Part shown: one piece after another, positions 1 to 10,616 of the stretch | How positions within the stretch are numbered: the stretch's first letter is position 1 | How the letters are laid out: the number at the start of each line of letters is the position of its first letter | NCBI GenBank assembly: GCA_021613535.1 | Contig: CP075492.1 | Coordinates: forward strand, 5,518,001-5,582,000 | Source: Adineta vaga | Taxonomy: Eukaryota > Rotifera | Direction: 5' to 3' | Length of the DNA stretch: 64,000 nt | Made by a program: the position numbers and the translations under genes | The notes under the pieces: generated by a model | What the model saw: only the letters and a program-made list of their open reading frames with translations | Told to the model about the DNA's origin: nothing | The model's database searches: none

Positions 1-1
1 A

Positions 2-325
2 AGATTATTGGCAGAACAAGGTTTAAAATATGAACATCCATTTCGTTTTTCAGATATTTTTATCACGGGAATTTTACCTGAACGATCAGATTTTTTTTGT
101 GATATTCTTCCATTTACTTATACGCAAGGTACAACAGAACAATGTATAAATAATATTAAACGAAATAATTTAAAGGACATAACAGTATCAACACCACCAC
201 TTCTTGTTTGTTCAACAGGTCGTCATACAGCACAGAATACATTTTCAGATTATTATCGCATTTGGACAGTCTTAAAATATGTCTATGGTGATCGAATACA
301 TGGAAATAAACGTAATAAAGCTTAA
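2..325 (+). CDS. C-terminal part of a glycosyltransferase (family 31-like), 5' end outside window
   Basis: The reading frame is open from the window edge, in frame as R-L-L-A-E-Q, and ends at a TAA at 323-325. The visible 107 residues contain F-R-F-S-D-I-F-I-T-G-I-L-P-E, which resembles the 'D-V-x-x-T-G-I-L' segment that follows the catalytic region in animal beta-1,3-galactosyltransferase-like (GT31) enzymes. Such enzymes are type II Golgi membrane proteins that add sugars to glycoproteins or glycolipids. No catalytic DxD motif is visible because that part would lie upstream. The tail is short, basic and has no membrane segment, as expected for the luminal C-terminus. The family call rests on one motif only, so another Golgi glycosyltransferase family remains possible. 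Confidence 0.45.
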   Translation, partial: RLLAEQGLKYEHPFRFSDIFITGILPERSDFFCDILPFTYTQGTTEQCINNIKRNNLKDITVSTPPLLVCSTGRHTAQNTFSDYYRIWTVLKYVYGDRIHGNKRNKA

Positions 326-494
326 AAACAGAGACACGAAGTAAATGTTTTTTTTTCGCAGTCTATTCAATTGTTTTTAGATGGTTATATTTATTTTTCA
401 TTCGTATTATATGTAGATAAACAAATATAGAAAGTTTCATTTGTTGTGGAAAAATAATCAAAAAAAAAGAAATATTTTATTACGAAAAAGTATC

Positions 495-2348
495 TCATTC
501 ATCTGAAGATAATTGTAGTTTGAAAATATAAATTAGGATAGTAATCAAAAAAGTAAAATTAATAAAGTTTGATGAACTTCTATTAATAGGTGTTGTTGTA
601 GTTGGTGGAACAGCCGTTGTTACCTCACTTAATGAACTGCATGGAGCAATTGTAATATCATCAATTGCAACAGCTAGTGGAGTTGGTCGTCGTTGATATA
701 TTCGAAAATAAACTGATTCTTTACAAGCAGTCGATGGAAAAGACGTTGTAACTATTCGCCATCCACGACTATCATCTAATTCAACTGACCAAAGATTTGT
801 ATTAGTACAATCTAAAGTTAACATTTGTAATTTAGTATTTTGTTCGTCTGGTTCGACATTTGTCGAATTAACAAAATAAGCAAATCGAATACACATATCA
901 GCATTTGTTTCAATCAATCGTGTTTTTATTTGTCCATGAATGAGTGTTGATGGTGTATCTCGAGAACGTGCCCAATAAAGAAACCAATCACCACTTATTC
1001 CAGAAGAATATTTTGGACCGAGTCCTTCATTACGAATTCGATCTGGTGTTACAAGAGAACTATTAATGACAGTTTGTGGTGAAAGATATATATAATCATT
1101 TTGAATACCACATGATGGATCATAATCCGAATCAAAATCACATGCAAAATTTAGATAAGAATCTCCACGAAAATACTTTTGTTGATATCCACATGATCTT
1201 ATATCAAGCGAATCAATTGCAAATGAACTATTTACTTTAGTTCCTGAATCCATACGAAATAGAAGAGAATAATTTCCTATTGGTAATGATGCATATGCCC
1301 ATGACCTAATTTTAAAAGAGAATGATTTAGATTATTTTATTTGAAATACTGTTATTTACCATCGTTGATTGAAATAAGTATAATTCACTGGATTAATTGG
1401 CCAAACTTGCATGAGAGATTGACCATTCGTTTGATCCCATGCTAATACTGTCAGTTTACTAGTATGAAATGCTGTTCCAAATCTGTAATATTGAAAACTA
1501 AGACAAAATGTAGGATCATCTCTTGTAAAGTTAAATACACGTGTATTTAAATAACCAGCAGCACCCGATTTCAATGAATCGGAATTATTTAACCAGAGAT
1601 AATGACCTAGAAAATGAATGCGAAAATTAATTAGTTTTAAAAAGTTTTTTGTTGTTGTTAAAAGACCTGTTTGATCTCCAATGGAATAATCTGCTGGTGG
1701 TGCTTGTATTGTATAATTTTGAGCTTGTTGTGCTTGAATAATTGACCAACTATAGGAATAATTCGAAAGTGAAATAAATTCAGGACATAAAGTTTTATCG
1801 AAATCACATTGAAAAACTTTTATTTCTGGTGTCCATTTTGAATCTGGACATAATGAAATAGATATATCATCAAGATCTATCGATTGTGTAACATTACGAT
1901 ATGACATGAAGGGAATAAATTGACTCGCATATGGTGTTTCCAAAGTAAAAGTAAACCATTTTGTATTATCTCCTTCGACTCCAACTCGACCTGTTTGCAA
2001 TCGTGCTTGTAAATCATCTCCTTGAGCAAGTTCCATAGTAAAATCTATATCAGTTTGATTTGAAGAAACCCATTGTGTTACACATGCTGCGTATTTTGGT
2101 GGTACATTAATCCAATCTTTTGTACGAAAAGTAATCGATGGTTTAAGTATTCCAAGATGAGTCGAAGTTACATAGTGACCAGAAAGATTTCCATAAGTAT
2201 GATCAACATGTGTTGAAACATTGTTAACAATCCAATAATTATCAAATATCAAATCATTACATGTTTCTTCAAAGTCACAATAAACCACATTTTGTGATTG
2301 AGATGGTGTTATAAAACAAAATAGCAAAAATACAACTGTTACAAACAT
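495..2348 (-). CDS. Secreted or membrane-anchored MAM-domain protein
   Basis: Three exons, complement(495..1305, 1360..1606, 1667..2348), give 579 aa. The start at 2348 is chosen because it begins directly with a signal peptide (M-F-V-T-V-V-F-L-L-F-C-F, cleavage near S-Q-S-Q); an upstream ATG at 2438 would bury it. Three MAM-like units follow, each opening with C-D-F-(E/D) ('YCDFEETC', 'QCDFDKTLC', 'ACDFDSDYDPSC'). The C-terminus has a Pro/Thr-rich stalk and a hydrophobic segment (F-I-N-F-T-F-L-I-T-I-L-I-Y-I-F) with a short tail, consistent with a GPI signal or one transmembrane helix. MAM domains act in cell adhesion and in receptor or protease ectodomains. The 60-nt intron at 1607-1666 is a multiple of three without a stop; splicing it restores the MAM motif G-D-Q-T-G-H-Y-L-W-L. 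A broken copy lies at 6891-7147. Confidence 0.75.
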
Positions 2349-2671
2349 TGTAAATGTATATGTCAATGTAGAAACTAGGTTGTTTATAAGTATGTTAAAC
2401 TGATAAGAAAATAACGTCAATACTGTGTAGCAACGCAATGACGTATTCTGTTTTTCCTGTCGATAGTTGACTCAATAAATACAACGACATGCGGACTAGA
2501 ATAATAATCTTATCACTTATCATTACATCACTTTTGTATTCTTTCGAGATTTGGGCAATTTCTTTTTAGATATAAATTTAACCATCTGTATGACGTTTTA
2601 TTGTAATTTAAACTCTGAAAGACTTGAATGTATATTTTTATCAGACAAAACAATCATTTTTAAAAAGCTAA
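2349..2671. other. Intergenic, nothing recognised
   Basis: AT-rich spacer between the start of the MAM gene and the stop of the SMYD4-like gene, both on the minus strand. It must hold the MAM gene's promoter or 5' UTR. I see no ORF, repeat or structured element in it. Confidence 0.5.
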
Positions 2672-5600
2672 TCAATGTTTATGATGTACACCTGCAAAGA
2701 ATGATTGAGTTTGTAACAGATTATTAAATAATTCTTTTGAATCTTTTAAAGTTGTTGACATATCATTTGATACAGAATGACATTTGAATGTAAAGACTTC
2801 ATAGAGATATTCTAATAAACGATTCCATTGTTTATAATCTGATGAATAGAATTGTTCGAGATGATCGATGAGTAACTAGAAGATATACAAATGATGTTTA
2901 GTGATGAGAACAAAAAAACACGGGAAATTACTTGTATTTGTATTCCAAATAAAAGAATGGGATTGGATATTTGTGGTAATGTTAATCGACAAACATCTGA
3001 TAAACGATCAAGAAATGAGTCATGTTGATGATTGAGAAATTCTTTAATTTCATTTTCCATAGTTTCATGTTGAAAATATTCATTTATCGATTCTAAATCA
3101 AGAAATTCATTCATAAAACCAACTGACCGTTGTTGATATTTATCTGTCAAATATTCATAATGATTATGTAATTGTTGTAAATAAATTAAACGATTTAAAT
3201 TCGAAAGATTCTTTTGTCGAGCTAATGCACGAAGATTAGAAAATTTCTTTAAATCATTTTCATATTCATTCAAAGATAATCGATCATAGAGACAAAGTGA
3301 ACATTGACATGATCGAATTTGACATTGTTGAAGATAATTTGAACGTTCATTAATCGATGAAATCCATAATGGACAATAAGATATAGTTAATTCATCACCT
3401 TGTCGAACATTCGTTGAACAAATATAGATAAATAAATAATCACCAATTAAATACCATAAACAATTCGGTAAACATGAATGATTAAACATTGAACCTAATG
3501 AATACCAAGCAAGTGTTGATTGAGATTTATATGGATTTTGTCGTTGAGTTTCAAAGAGAATACGCCATGGAACGTATGGCAATGGTGGAGGTAATCGTCT
3601 ACAGAAAAAAAATGAGTCGAAATTATGAAATATTCTATTGTCTATTTACTTTGAAAACGGTTTTCTCCATTGTTTTTTTTCTGATAGAATTTCTTCATAG
3701 TTTTCCGGTAAATTCGATGATATTTCATTATTTTCTTGTTGTTTATTCATCTCTTCTTTTATATTTTCTGCTAACCATTGTCGTATTGGTTGCATTGATT
3801 TCATTTTTTCAAATGTTGTCCATGTATCATTACCAATCAATAATTGTTTTTCAATTTCATTTAATAAACGTAATGTCTCATTAGAACAATATTCAATTTT
3901 AGAATTTTCATCCCAATAATTCATTGTATGACAATATTCTTCGCCAATAATTCTATTATCAATACTTGCAAAGGGTTGTTCGACAACTAATAATGTTCCA
4001 ACATCGAGATTTTTCAATGCATAAACACCATATGAACCATTCGGATAACCATTTTTCGTTCTTTCTTCTGTCTAGAAAATATGAAAAAAAGACTTCTTTT
4101 TCTTTTTTGTCTTCCAAAAGTTCAATTCTCTACTTGACATAATCGAACTTCAAATAAATCATTTCGATGACATTCAGCATGATGATTTGGTAGATCAATA
4201 AACATTAATTGTGTTTTATTCTTCATTTGTTTTTGTAACATTCCTTGTAAATCATATCGTCCTTTTGTATTTTCATCTCTTAATCGTATTAATTCTCTTT
4301 CAAGTATGGCCATTGTTGTTAAATTTTCTCCACCCGATAGACCAAGACCAAATTTATGTGATTTTAATAAACCTTCAACTTTATCGAATAAACCAAGATA
4401 TAGATGAGCACTTAAACAACGAAATAGAAGTTTGCCTGTAGTTGCTTTTGGTAATTCAAGTATATGGGTTAATTCATTAAATGCAAGAAGAATACCCGTA
4501 TCAGCTAAAGCTAATGCTGCATGACGTTCACGTAGATAACAAGCACAACGATTCGATAGAAGACGAATGCGATGTTGTTCACGTTCATCTGTTTTTGGAC
4601 CGACTAAAATCATTGATTCATTTGTAAAGATTTTCAAATTCGATGTACTAGTACATACTTGATTGTCCTTTTAATGTTAATTCTTTTTCTTGTTCTTCAT
4701 CAAGTTGTTTTAAACCAAATGTATAATACTCAATTGCACTACGATTATCATCAACTTGATAACATGCATTACCCATTTGTCTCAATTGTTCGACATTAAT
4801 TCGATGACTCATCGAACAACGTTCTTCAAAATCAATCAGTAATAAATGTGTATTTGGTGATTCACAACGAAGTGATATATCACCATCAGAACATTTTTTT
4901 AACCATGGATCGAGTAGAACTATCGATGAATTCATTGGTAAGAGATTATTTAGACGTTCGTGAATATATTTTAACGTTTTGATTTGTCTTGTATCAATAA
5001 TATATGACCAATTGTAAATTGATAGACGAAGACAATGATGATTTTCATCTTGAACAACTACATGAACAGCTGAACGATTCCAAATTGGTATCGAGATAAT
5101 TTTTAATCGTAAATATGAATTTACATGTAAATGATCGATACGTAGAAGATTTATTTTCAATTGTATTGATGTTTCCATGCGATCCATCTGAACAAACAAA
5201 CAAATACTAATTTACAAAGAAAGATTTCTTTAATACTTGATCGGAGAATATATCTGGAACTAATGGAATCAATCGATATTTCATTTGTGAATTGAGATTA
5301 TTCTTCATAAAACTATACGTTGAATCATCTAACATAGTCTCAATTTGTTTAATAAATGCATTATGTTTTTCCAATAGAATTGATTTTGATATAGGTGTGG
5401 AATAAATCTCATGTTGATCCGTTTCATCGATTTGATGAGTACGAAATAATTGCGATAAAATATCTGGATAGGATAATTTATAATCAAATTTGGATTTTGT
5501 TGAAGGAAGATTGGACGCTTTTTTCGATTTTGTTTGTTGAAGATGTTTTAATTTTTCAGTTAAACGATCATGCCAATGTGATGGGCAATTTCGATTTGAA

Positions 5601-5707
5601 CAACAGATCGATAGATCAAGTTCATCAGCTAAACCGATAATAGCTGCATGAGGTGTAAGAATAGTTTTTTTAATTTTTGTTCGTGACTTCGGCATATTGA
5701 TTTTCAA
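2672..5707 (-). CDS. SMYD4-like TPR/SET-domain lysine methyltransferase
   Basis: Six exons, complement(2672..2875, 2932..3598, 3650..4071, 4134..4603, 4659..5187, 5237..5707), with introns of 49-62 nt, give about 920 aa. Order: N-terminal domain; TPR-like helices around residues 280-430 (M-G-N-A-C-Y-Q-V-D-D-N-R-S-A-I-E-Y-Y and C-A-C-Y-L-R-E-R-H-A-A-L-A-L-A-D); SET-N (N-G-S-Y-G-V-Y-A-L-K-N-L-D-V-G); SET core with N-H-S-C-L-P-N-C and G-D-E-L-T-I-S-Y; post-SET cysteines C-Q-C-S-L-C; then a helical C-terminus. SMYD proteins methylate protein lysines using S-adenosylmethionine. TPRs before the split SET domain are the SMYD4 arrangement. The MYND zinc finger normally inserted in SET-N is not recognisable: only E-Y-C-H and E-Y-C-S-N-E remain there, without paired CxxC motifs. 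An internal ATG at 5695 is an alternative start. Confidence 0.8.
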
Positions 5708-5995
5708 GATGAGAAAATCTGTTTAGTTAATCTAAAAATAATTCAACGACCAATCGATAATATATACAAATGTTTTTCTTTCGTTTTTCAGCGACATCAT
5801 GCGAAAAATGTTCGAGCATTTCACTTTCTTTTTTAGGCACTTGAAACTTTTTTCTTGTCACAAGTTTCTCTCTCTCTCTTGCTCGCTCTTTTACATGAAT
5901 TAAGACCATGTAAGTAAAGTACAGATCGAAAAAATTCTCTTTTTTTAAATATAAAACAACAGGTACAAACAGAAAATTGTGACTATATACTTACC

Positions 5996-6640
5996 ATGTC
6001 AGTAAAAGCACCGCGACATCCCGTACAAGCAAAATCATTAACTCTATTGGAACTATGTCAGACAATTCAAGACCTGCGGCGTACGTCCTCACAGGATGCT
6101 TCTCAAATTTTAACACGTCGTCTTTATTTTCATCCGATAAATACAAAATCAAATTCGAAACAACGTCAATCATCAAAATTAGTTGCTCGTGGTATACTTC
6201 AAACGACACCCTCTCAAAAACAAACGTCTCATCCTAATCTGTCTATCCTTTCATCCTCATTCTCTTTCGCAACACGTTCAAATTCTAAAATGAATTCATC
6301 AATTATGACTGATAATGATGATACGAATGAGTTAGAAATAAGTACAGTAACAAGTTCATTCAATCAAATTTCGCTAGCACCGATTACACAACGACCACCA
6401 TTATTAACAAAAAGACGAACAGCATTAAATCGATCATTATATATTCCAGATCGACAACTAGTTCAATTGACTGACAAAATTGATACGCAAAGATTGAATT
6501 TATGGAATTATATAAATAAGAAATTTGATCGTCCATGCCCGCAAGATCCACCGACAACACCCCTTCATAATTCGACTGATTTTGATATCCAACAACAAGA
6601 AAGTTATTATTCATTCCCAGATATTATAAACTATAAGTAA
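5996..6640 (+). CDS. Uncharacterised basic protein, single exon
   Basis: A single uninterrupted 214-aa frame starting MSVKAPRHPVQAKSLTLLEL. I do not recognise the family. It is rich in Ser, Thr, Asn, Gln and Arg, has no signal peptide or membrane segment, and reads like a mostly disordered intracellular protein. The N-terminal L-T-L-L-E-L-C-Q-T-I-Q-D-L-R-R could form one amphipathic helix. Codon use and the CGA/CGT/CAA-rich wobble pattern resemble neighbouring real genes, which is the main reason to accept it. It is divergent from the SMYD4-like gene, with 288 nt between the starts that could form a shared promoter. A short antisense frame at 5991-6209 has no support. Confidence 0.55.
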   Translation: MSVKAPRHPVQAKSLTLLELCQTIQDLRRTSSQDASQILTRRLYFHPINTKSNSKQRQSSKLVARGILQTTPSQKQTSHPNLSILSSSFSFATRSNSKMNSSIMTDNDDTNELEISTVTSSFNQISLAPITQRPPLLTKRRTALNRSLYIPDRQLVQLTDKIDTQRLNLWNYINKKFDRPCPQDPPTTPLHNSTDFDIQQQESYYSFPDIINYK

Positions 6641-6740
6641 AATCCTGTCCATACTGATCAATTATAACTCAACTTCGTTTTCTTCATATATACATATATA
6701 TATAACGAATCTTTCATTGGAAAAAAGATCGAGAATTATT

Positions 6741-6891
6741 GTCTTCTTTTTCTCAACACGAAAAAAAAATTTCTTAAGTTGACAGAAGAATCTTTCAAGA
6801 TGTAATAACAATAAATGGATGTTTGCAAAAAGAACAACGAACACAAGAAAAGTTAACATCAAGTTTCTACTGTTTTCTTTTTCTATTGTTG
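6741..6891. repeat. Duplicated copy of the NAP1 3' end (copy A)
   Basis: About 150 bp here closely matches 7485-7649 in the same orientation, with a shared core reading 'tttcttaagttgacagaag' and 'acacaagaaaagtta', differing by scattered substitutions and small indels. The other copy covers the 3' UTR and the final codons of NAP1 (minus strand), so this is a decayed duplicate of that gene end. It stops where homology to the MAM gene begins. Confidence 0.8.
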
Positions 6892-7147
6892 AAATTTATT
6901 CTCTTCTATTTCATATCGACTCAGAATATGAAGTGAATAGTTCATTTCCAGTTGATTCAATCAAAAGTTCGCATATCAATGTAACATAAGAGATAATTAT
7001 TTTAAAAAAAAACTTCGTCCAAAAAATTCATCTGGTTATCATGGTAATTGGTTTCGTTATCGGGCACGTTCTCTAGATGCATCATCGGTTTTGACTACTG
7101 GACAAATAAAAACATCTGCAAATGAAACAAACGCATATGTGTATTAG
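6891..7147 (+). pseudogene. Broken fragment of a MAM-domain gene
   Basis: Two stretches translate into clear relatives of the intact MAM gene at 495-2348, but on the opposite strand. From 6891 the frame reads Y-S-L-L-F-H-I-D-S-E-Y-E-V-N-S-S-F (intact gene: Y-S-L-L-F-R-M-D-S-G-T-K-V-N-S-S-F) and ends in a stop. From about 7010 it reads P-K-N-S-S-G-Y-H-G-N-W-F-R-Y-R-A-R-S (intact: P-K-Y-S-S-G-I-S-G-D-W-F-L-Y-W-A-R-S), then G-Q-I-K-T, then stops. Roughly 45 codons present in the parent between these blocks are missing. No start codon, several stops and no remaining MAM cysteine pattern make it non-functional. Divergence suggests the source was an older paralogue or that the copy is old. Confidence 0.8.
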
Positions 7148-7484
7148 ACTTTCCTTAGGTAAACGAATAATACATACAGAAAGGATTGTTTCTTTCACAT
7201 TCATATTTTATTTTGATCATTACAAACGAAGCGAAGCTTTAAAGTTCTCATGGCTATTTTCTATATTATTCTACTGAGGAATTTATTTCCGGCCGATACT
7301 ACGTTTCTATGGTCTTCTTCGTAATGCGACTTTGCATACGCTGTCAAATAACGTTTTTTCCATTTTTATGTACACTTATTTTTCAAAATAAGAAGTCTTT
7401 TCAACATATAGAACCATTTTGATATATATGCATCGTAGAGTGGAAATTATAGAGATCAAAAATTGTTTCATTCTTTTCTTTTTA
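7148..7484. other. Intergenic, no recognisable gene
   Basis: Sequence between the MAM fragment and the second copy of the NAP1 3' repeat. It may contain further eroded MAM-gene sequence, but I could not align any block with confidence. No ORF above 60 codons fits a gene. Confidence 0.4.
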
Positions 7485-7649
7485 TCTTCTTTTTGTCAAC
7501 ATGAAAAACAATTTCTTAAGTTGACAGAAGAATCTTTCAAGATATAACAACAATAAATGAACGTTTGCAAAAGGAAAACAACGAACACAAGAAAAGTTAG
7601 CATCAATAAAAAAAACATATTGCCACTGTTTTCTTTTTCTACTGTTGTT
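7485..7649. repeat. Duplicated NAP1 3' end (copy B, the functional one)
   Basis: Partner of the repeat at 6741-6891. It overlaps the last codons and 3' UTR of NAP1, so this is presumably the original copy. The two copies are direct repeats enclosing the MAM-gene fragment. Confidence 0.8.
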
Positions 7650-9253
7650 TGCATTCGGGTTGCTGTTGACCAGCACCGCCTTGCTTTCCGCCACGAGATT
7701 TCTAAATCCATCAAAGAAGAAAATTATTATGAATAATTTCATTGATACTTACACCACTGGGACCATGTTTACAATTGCCACCATGTTGGTGATGATGTCC
7801 ACCACGGGCACCACCATGACCTTCATGTTCATCATCTTCTTCATCATCATCTTCATCGTCATCTTCATCATCTTCATCTTCTTCATCTTCATCAAACTAT
7901 GAACACAAACAAAGAAATATATAATTTACTTAGATTTAATTTTACTTCTCCATCATCTTCATCTCCAACTTCACCGGTATAATAAAGTACAGCTTTTGGT
8001 ACAATTGAATCTCGTAACATATGACCAATTTCAAAATCAGCTGCTAACATTCTCATTTCATCACTATCTTCTATTTCAGCATCAGCATCTTCGGGTACTA
8101 AATACAAACACTTGTACATTTTCTTCTTCATTTCAGAAAGAGAATATTTACCAGTTGGTGGTGTAAAAAAGTTAAAGAATGAATCAGTTTGAACTTCTTT
8201 GGTTACCACACGAATTGTTCCACGATTCTTATGTTTTTGTCGTTTTTTGACCATTTTCATTGTGACATTTTTTCCTTTATTCCATTGAATTTCACATCCT
8301 TTCGATTTGATGATTTCTGGTCCTTCGTAGGATAATGGTTCATGCTCATCAGGTCCAGTGCGAAGTTCATAGAATTTGGTCAAAACAGTATTAGTAAAAT
8401 AGTCATTAGGTGTAAATTCAAATTCAATGGTGAAACCTTTTTCATTAGCTTCATTTTTCATTACAATACGAACATCACTAAGATGTTTAAGAACATCTTC
8501 ATCTTGTTCCTAATAAACCATAAGATTTATCAATGAATCGTTTATCGAAAGAAAACTTTACTTTGATTAATTCTGAAAGTACATCTGAATTTTTAAATAC
8601 TTGTAACCAAAATTCTGGAATACCGACTGTTTTTTCTAGAAATAATCTCTTTTAATCAAACATAAAACTCTAAATCAATGAGAACTACCTTCTTCTTTTT
8701 TTTCTTCTTCGTTAGTTTTCTTTGTTTGTTCATCAGTCTAAACAATTATGAATCTTCATTTCGACTATACAAAGGTTTCCATCATACCTCATCTTCATCA
8801 AATGCACATTTGCCTTCTTCTTCAGTTGGTTCATACTTACCTTTGACAATATTTAAACGCTAAAATAAACATTGAATTATTCTGCATCTTTTTTGAAAAA
8901 AACATTCTTTTTTCATACCTTTTCATAAAGTGGTTGATATTTGCTTAAATAACGACATTCAAGTGCATGAACTTCTTCGAAAAAGTTTGCTTCAATTTTA
9001 TGATGTTCTGCTTGAAGATTTCGAAGTGCATTTACACGTCGGACAACTTCAGCAGGTAAACTAAACGAAAAAACACACACACACACACACATCAAATTTA
9101 GACGAACGCAAGAGAAATTTCATCATACCTTCCAGCAAAAGACAATCCGTCATCACCCATTGAATCATTTCGATGTTGACCACTTTCAACAGTACTTGAA
9201 GCGGTTTCAACGGATGCAGGAGATGCTACTTGTTCATTATCATTTTTATCCAT
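7639..9253 (-). CDS. NAP1L1: Nucleosome assembly protein 1 (NAP1 family histone chaperone)
   Basis: Eight exons, complement(7639..7701, 7753..7896, 7946..8509, 8562..8635, 8689..8737, 8788..8859, 8919..9060, 9129..9253), give 410 aa, close to the family's usual 390-400. NAP1 binds H2A-H2B and H3-H4, shuttles histones and aids nucleosome assembly. Visible: dimerisation helix region (R-R-V-N-A-L-R-N-L-Q, F-F-E-E-V-H-A-L-E), the conserved G-I-P-E-F-W-L-Q-V-F-K-N block, the NAP fold (F-T-P-N-D-Y-F-T-N-T-V-L-T-K), S-F-F-N-F-F-T-P-P, then a long Asp/Glu tail and a Gly/His-rich segment. The protein ends in C-K-Q-Q, the same terminus as vertebrate NAP1L1 and a possible farnesylation signal. The intron at 9061-9128 holds an (AC)n tract. 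It is divergent from HAPSTR1, with 277 nt between the starts. Confidence 0.95.
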
Positions 9254-9530
9254 GTTTTTTGTTTCTTATTTTGTATAAAGCAACGAAATATCCCTTTTGC
9301 TGCGCAATATATACTCATATTCAATCATCCAATTAGATTTGATTTTAGAAAAATGTGTTTTATTTTTATAAAAGCATTTCTAAATCTTTTTCATGAACAT
9401 TTTTTCGTTCTCGAAAATCATTTTCTCTATATGAGAAATGTACAACTAGCGACATCATTGGTTGGGTATTTATTGGACGGGAATAATAATAATTATTCGT
9501 ATTTTTTCATTTTCATTTTAAGAAATAACA
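9254..9530. promoter_or_regulatory. Divergent promoter region between NAP1 and HAPSTR1
   Basis: 277 nt separate the two oppositely oriented start codons, so both promoters and 5' UTRs must fit here. A splice-acceptor-like 'cattttaag' ends 8 nt upstream of the HAPSTR1 ATG and could be a 5' UTR or trans-splice acceptor. No TATA motif is convincing. Confidence 0.4.
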
Positions 9531-10389
9531 ATGTCGGATTTTGATGATATACAGCCGAATCTTTCAACGTCCATTGATAACGATGAAACAGCATTATCAA
9601 AATATGAAGATGAATTAGAACGAACAATTCAAGAGAATCTAACGAATGAACAAGATTTACATACACAAAAATTATTTCTTGCTTTTCAAAATGCAGCTAC
9701 AAATGTAACAAAAATGTTTCGTGGTATGCAAAGAATTTCCATGATATTTTTGTTTCATCTCTTCATTTCGTTTTTATAGAACGTTCCAGTGGAACTAATA
9801 ATTGGAATTCATTTCATACAGCTGCTGAATCTGTTGCAATGCTTTATAAAGGTACGTCAACTCGACATATGTAAATAGTAAAGAATATGAATTTGTTTTT
9901 TTTTATTTAGAAAGTCTTGATGTCTTGAAAGATGCTATTCAACTCGGTATTCTCAATGGCCAACAACGTAAAACGAAACAAGTCTTACGTTGGACACGTC
10001 GTAAACAACGTCGTCATATACGTACGGATGAATTCTATGATTATCTTATTGATCGTCCATCACAATCAATTGCTTCTCCACCAGAAATTGTCAATCCATC
10101 CAATCCATCTCCAGTTGTTGACGATTTACAAACATTTCGACAAGCACTTGTTATGAATAGTAAATTGAAGAATTTCCTTATGAAATTACAAACTATAGGG
10201 TTTTTGTTTTATTTTGTAGATAATGATAATAAAACACATATCGATATTTCTTCCAATCGTCAATCGGAACAACTTGAAAGTTTTGTTCGTCAACAAGTGG
10301 CAAATCAATTAGCAAGAAAACGAGATTATCATTCAGCTGATCTTTACTCAAATGATTCCCAAAAGTCAAAGCGTACTCGTCATACTTAA
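9531..10389 (+). CDS. HAPSTR1: HAPSTR1 (C16orf72) homologue, stress-response regulator
   Basis: Three exons (9531..9723, 9780..9851, 9911..10389) give 247 aa, near the human length. The conserved core is plain: L-F-L-A-F-Q-N-A-A-T-N-V-T-K-M-F, then F-H-T-A-A-E-S-V-A-M-L-Y-K-E-S-L-D, then G-I-L-N-G-Q-Q-R-R/K-T-K-Q-V-L-R-W and a basic R-R-K-Q-R-R-H-I-R-T-D-E-F. In vertebrates HAPSTR1 partners the ubiquitin ligase HUWE1 and tunes stress signalling in the nucleus; that role is transferred by homology. The C-terminus is Ser/Lys/Arg-rich with a likely nuclear signal (K-S-K-R-T-R). Around 10199-10218 a 20-nt intron-like string occurs, but it is too short and would shift the frame, so I keep it coding. 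Confidence 0.88.
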
Positions 10390-10595
10390 ATACAATAATG
10401 AAACAATAAAGAATCCGAACAAGATTTGATAACTTATCTTTTATCATTCTGTTTGCTTTCGATTGTATTTATATATCTACCTATTTTTGTGTTCTCTTTT
10501 GTTAAACACATACATTCGTTTAGTTATATTGTAACTAAATGAAAAGATCTCTTTTCGTATTTGATTTGGAAAATAAAATCTATGGAAACTTCTAA

Positions 10596-10606
10596 TTTTC
10601 TTCTAG
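10596..10606 (+). promoter_or_regulatory. Splice-acceptor-like site just upstream of the P450 start
   Basis: A pyrimidine run ending 'ttttcttctag' lies 10 nt before the P450 ATG with no in-frame exon before it. It could be the acceptor of a 5' UTR intron or of spliced-leader trans-splicing. Only the site itself is seen. Confidence 0.45.
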
Positions 10607-10616
10607 AGAAAACAAC

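Noticed and set aside
3489-3884. 131-codon plus-strand frame
   Set aside because: It overlaps SMYD4 exons antisense and is Phe/Leu/Ile-rich as expected for the reverse of AT-rich coding sequence.
10199-10218. Intron-like 'gtttttgttttattttgtag' in HAPSTR1
   Set aside because: Only 20 nt, and removal shifts the frame; the unspliced frame stays open to the stop.
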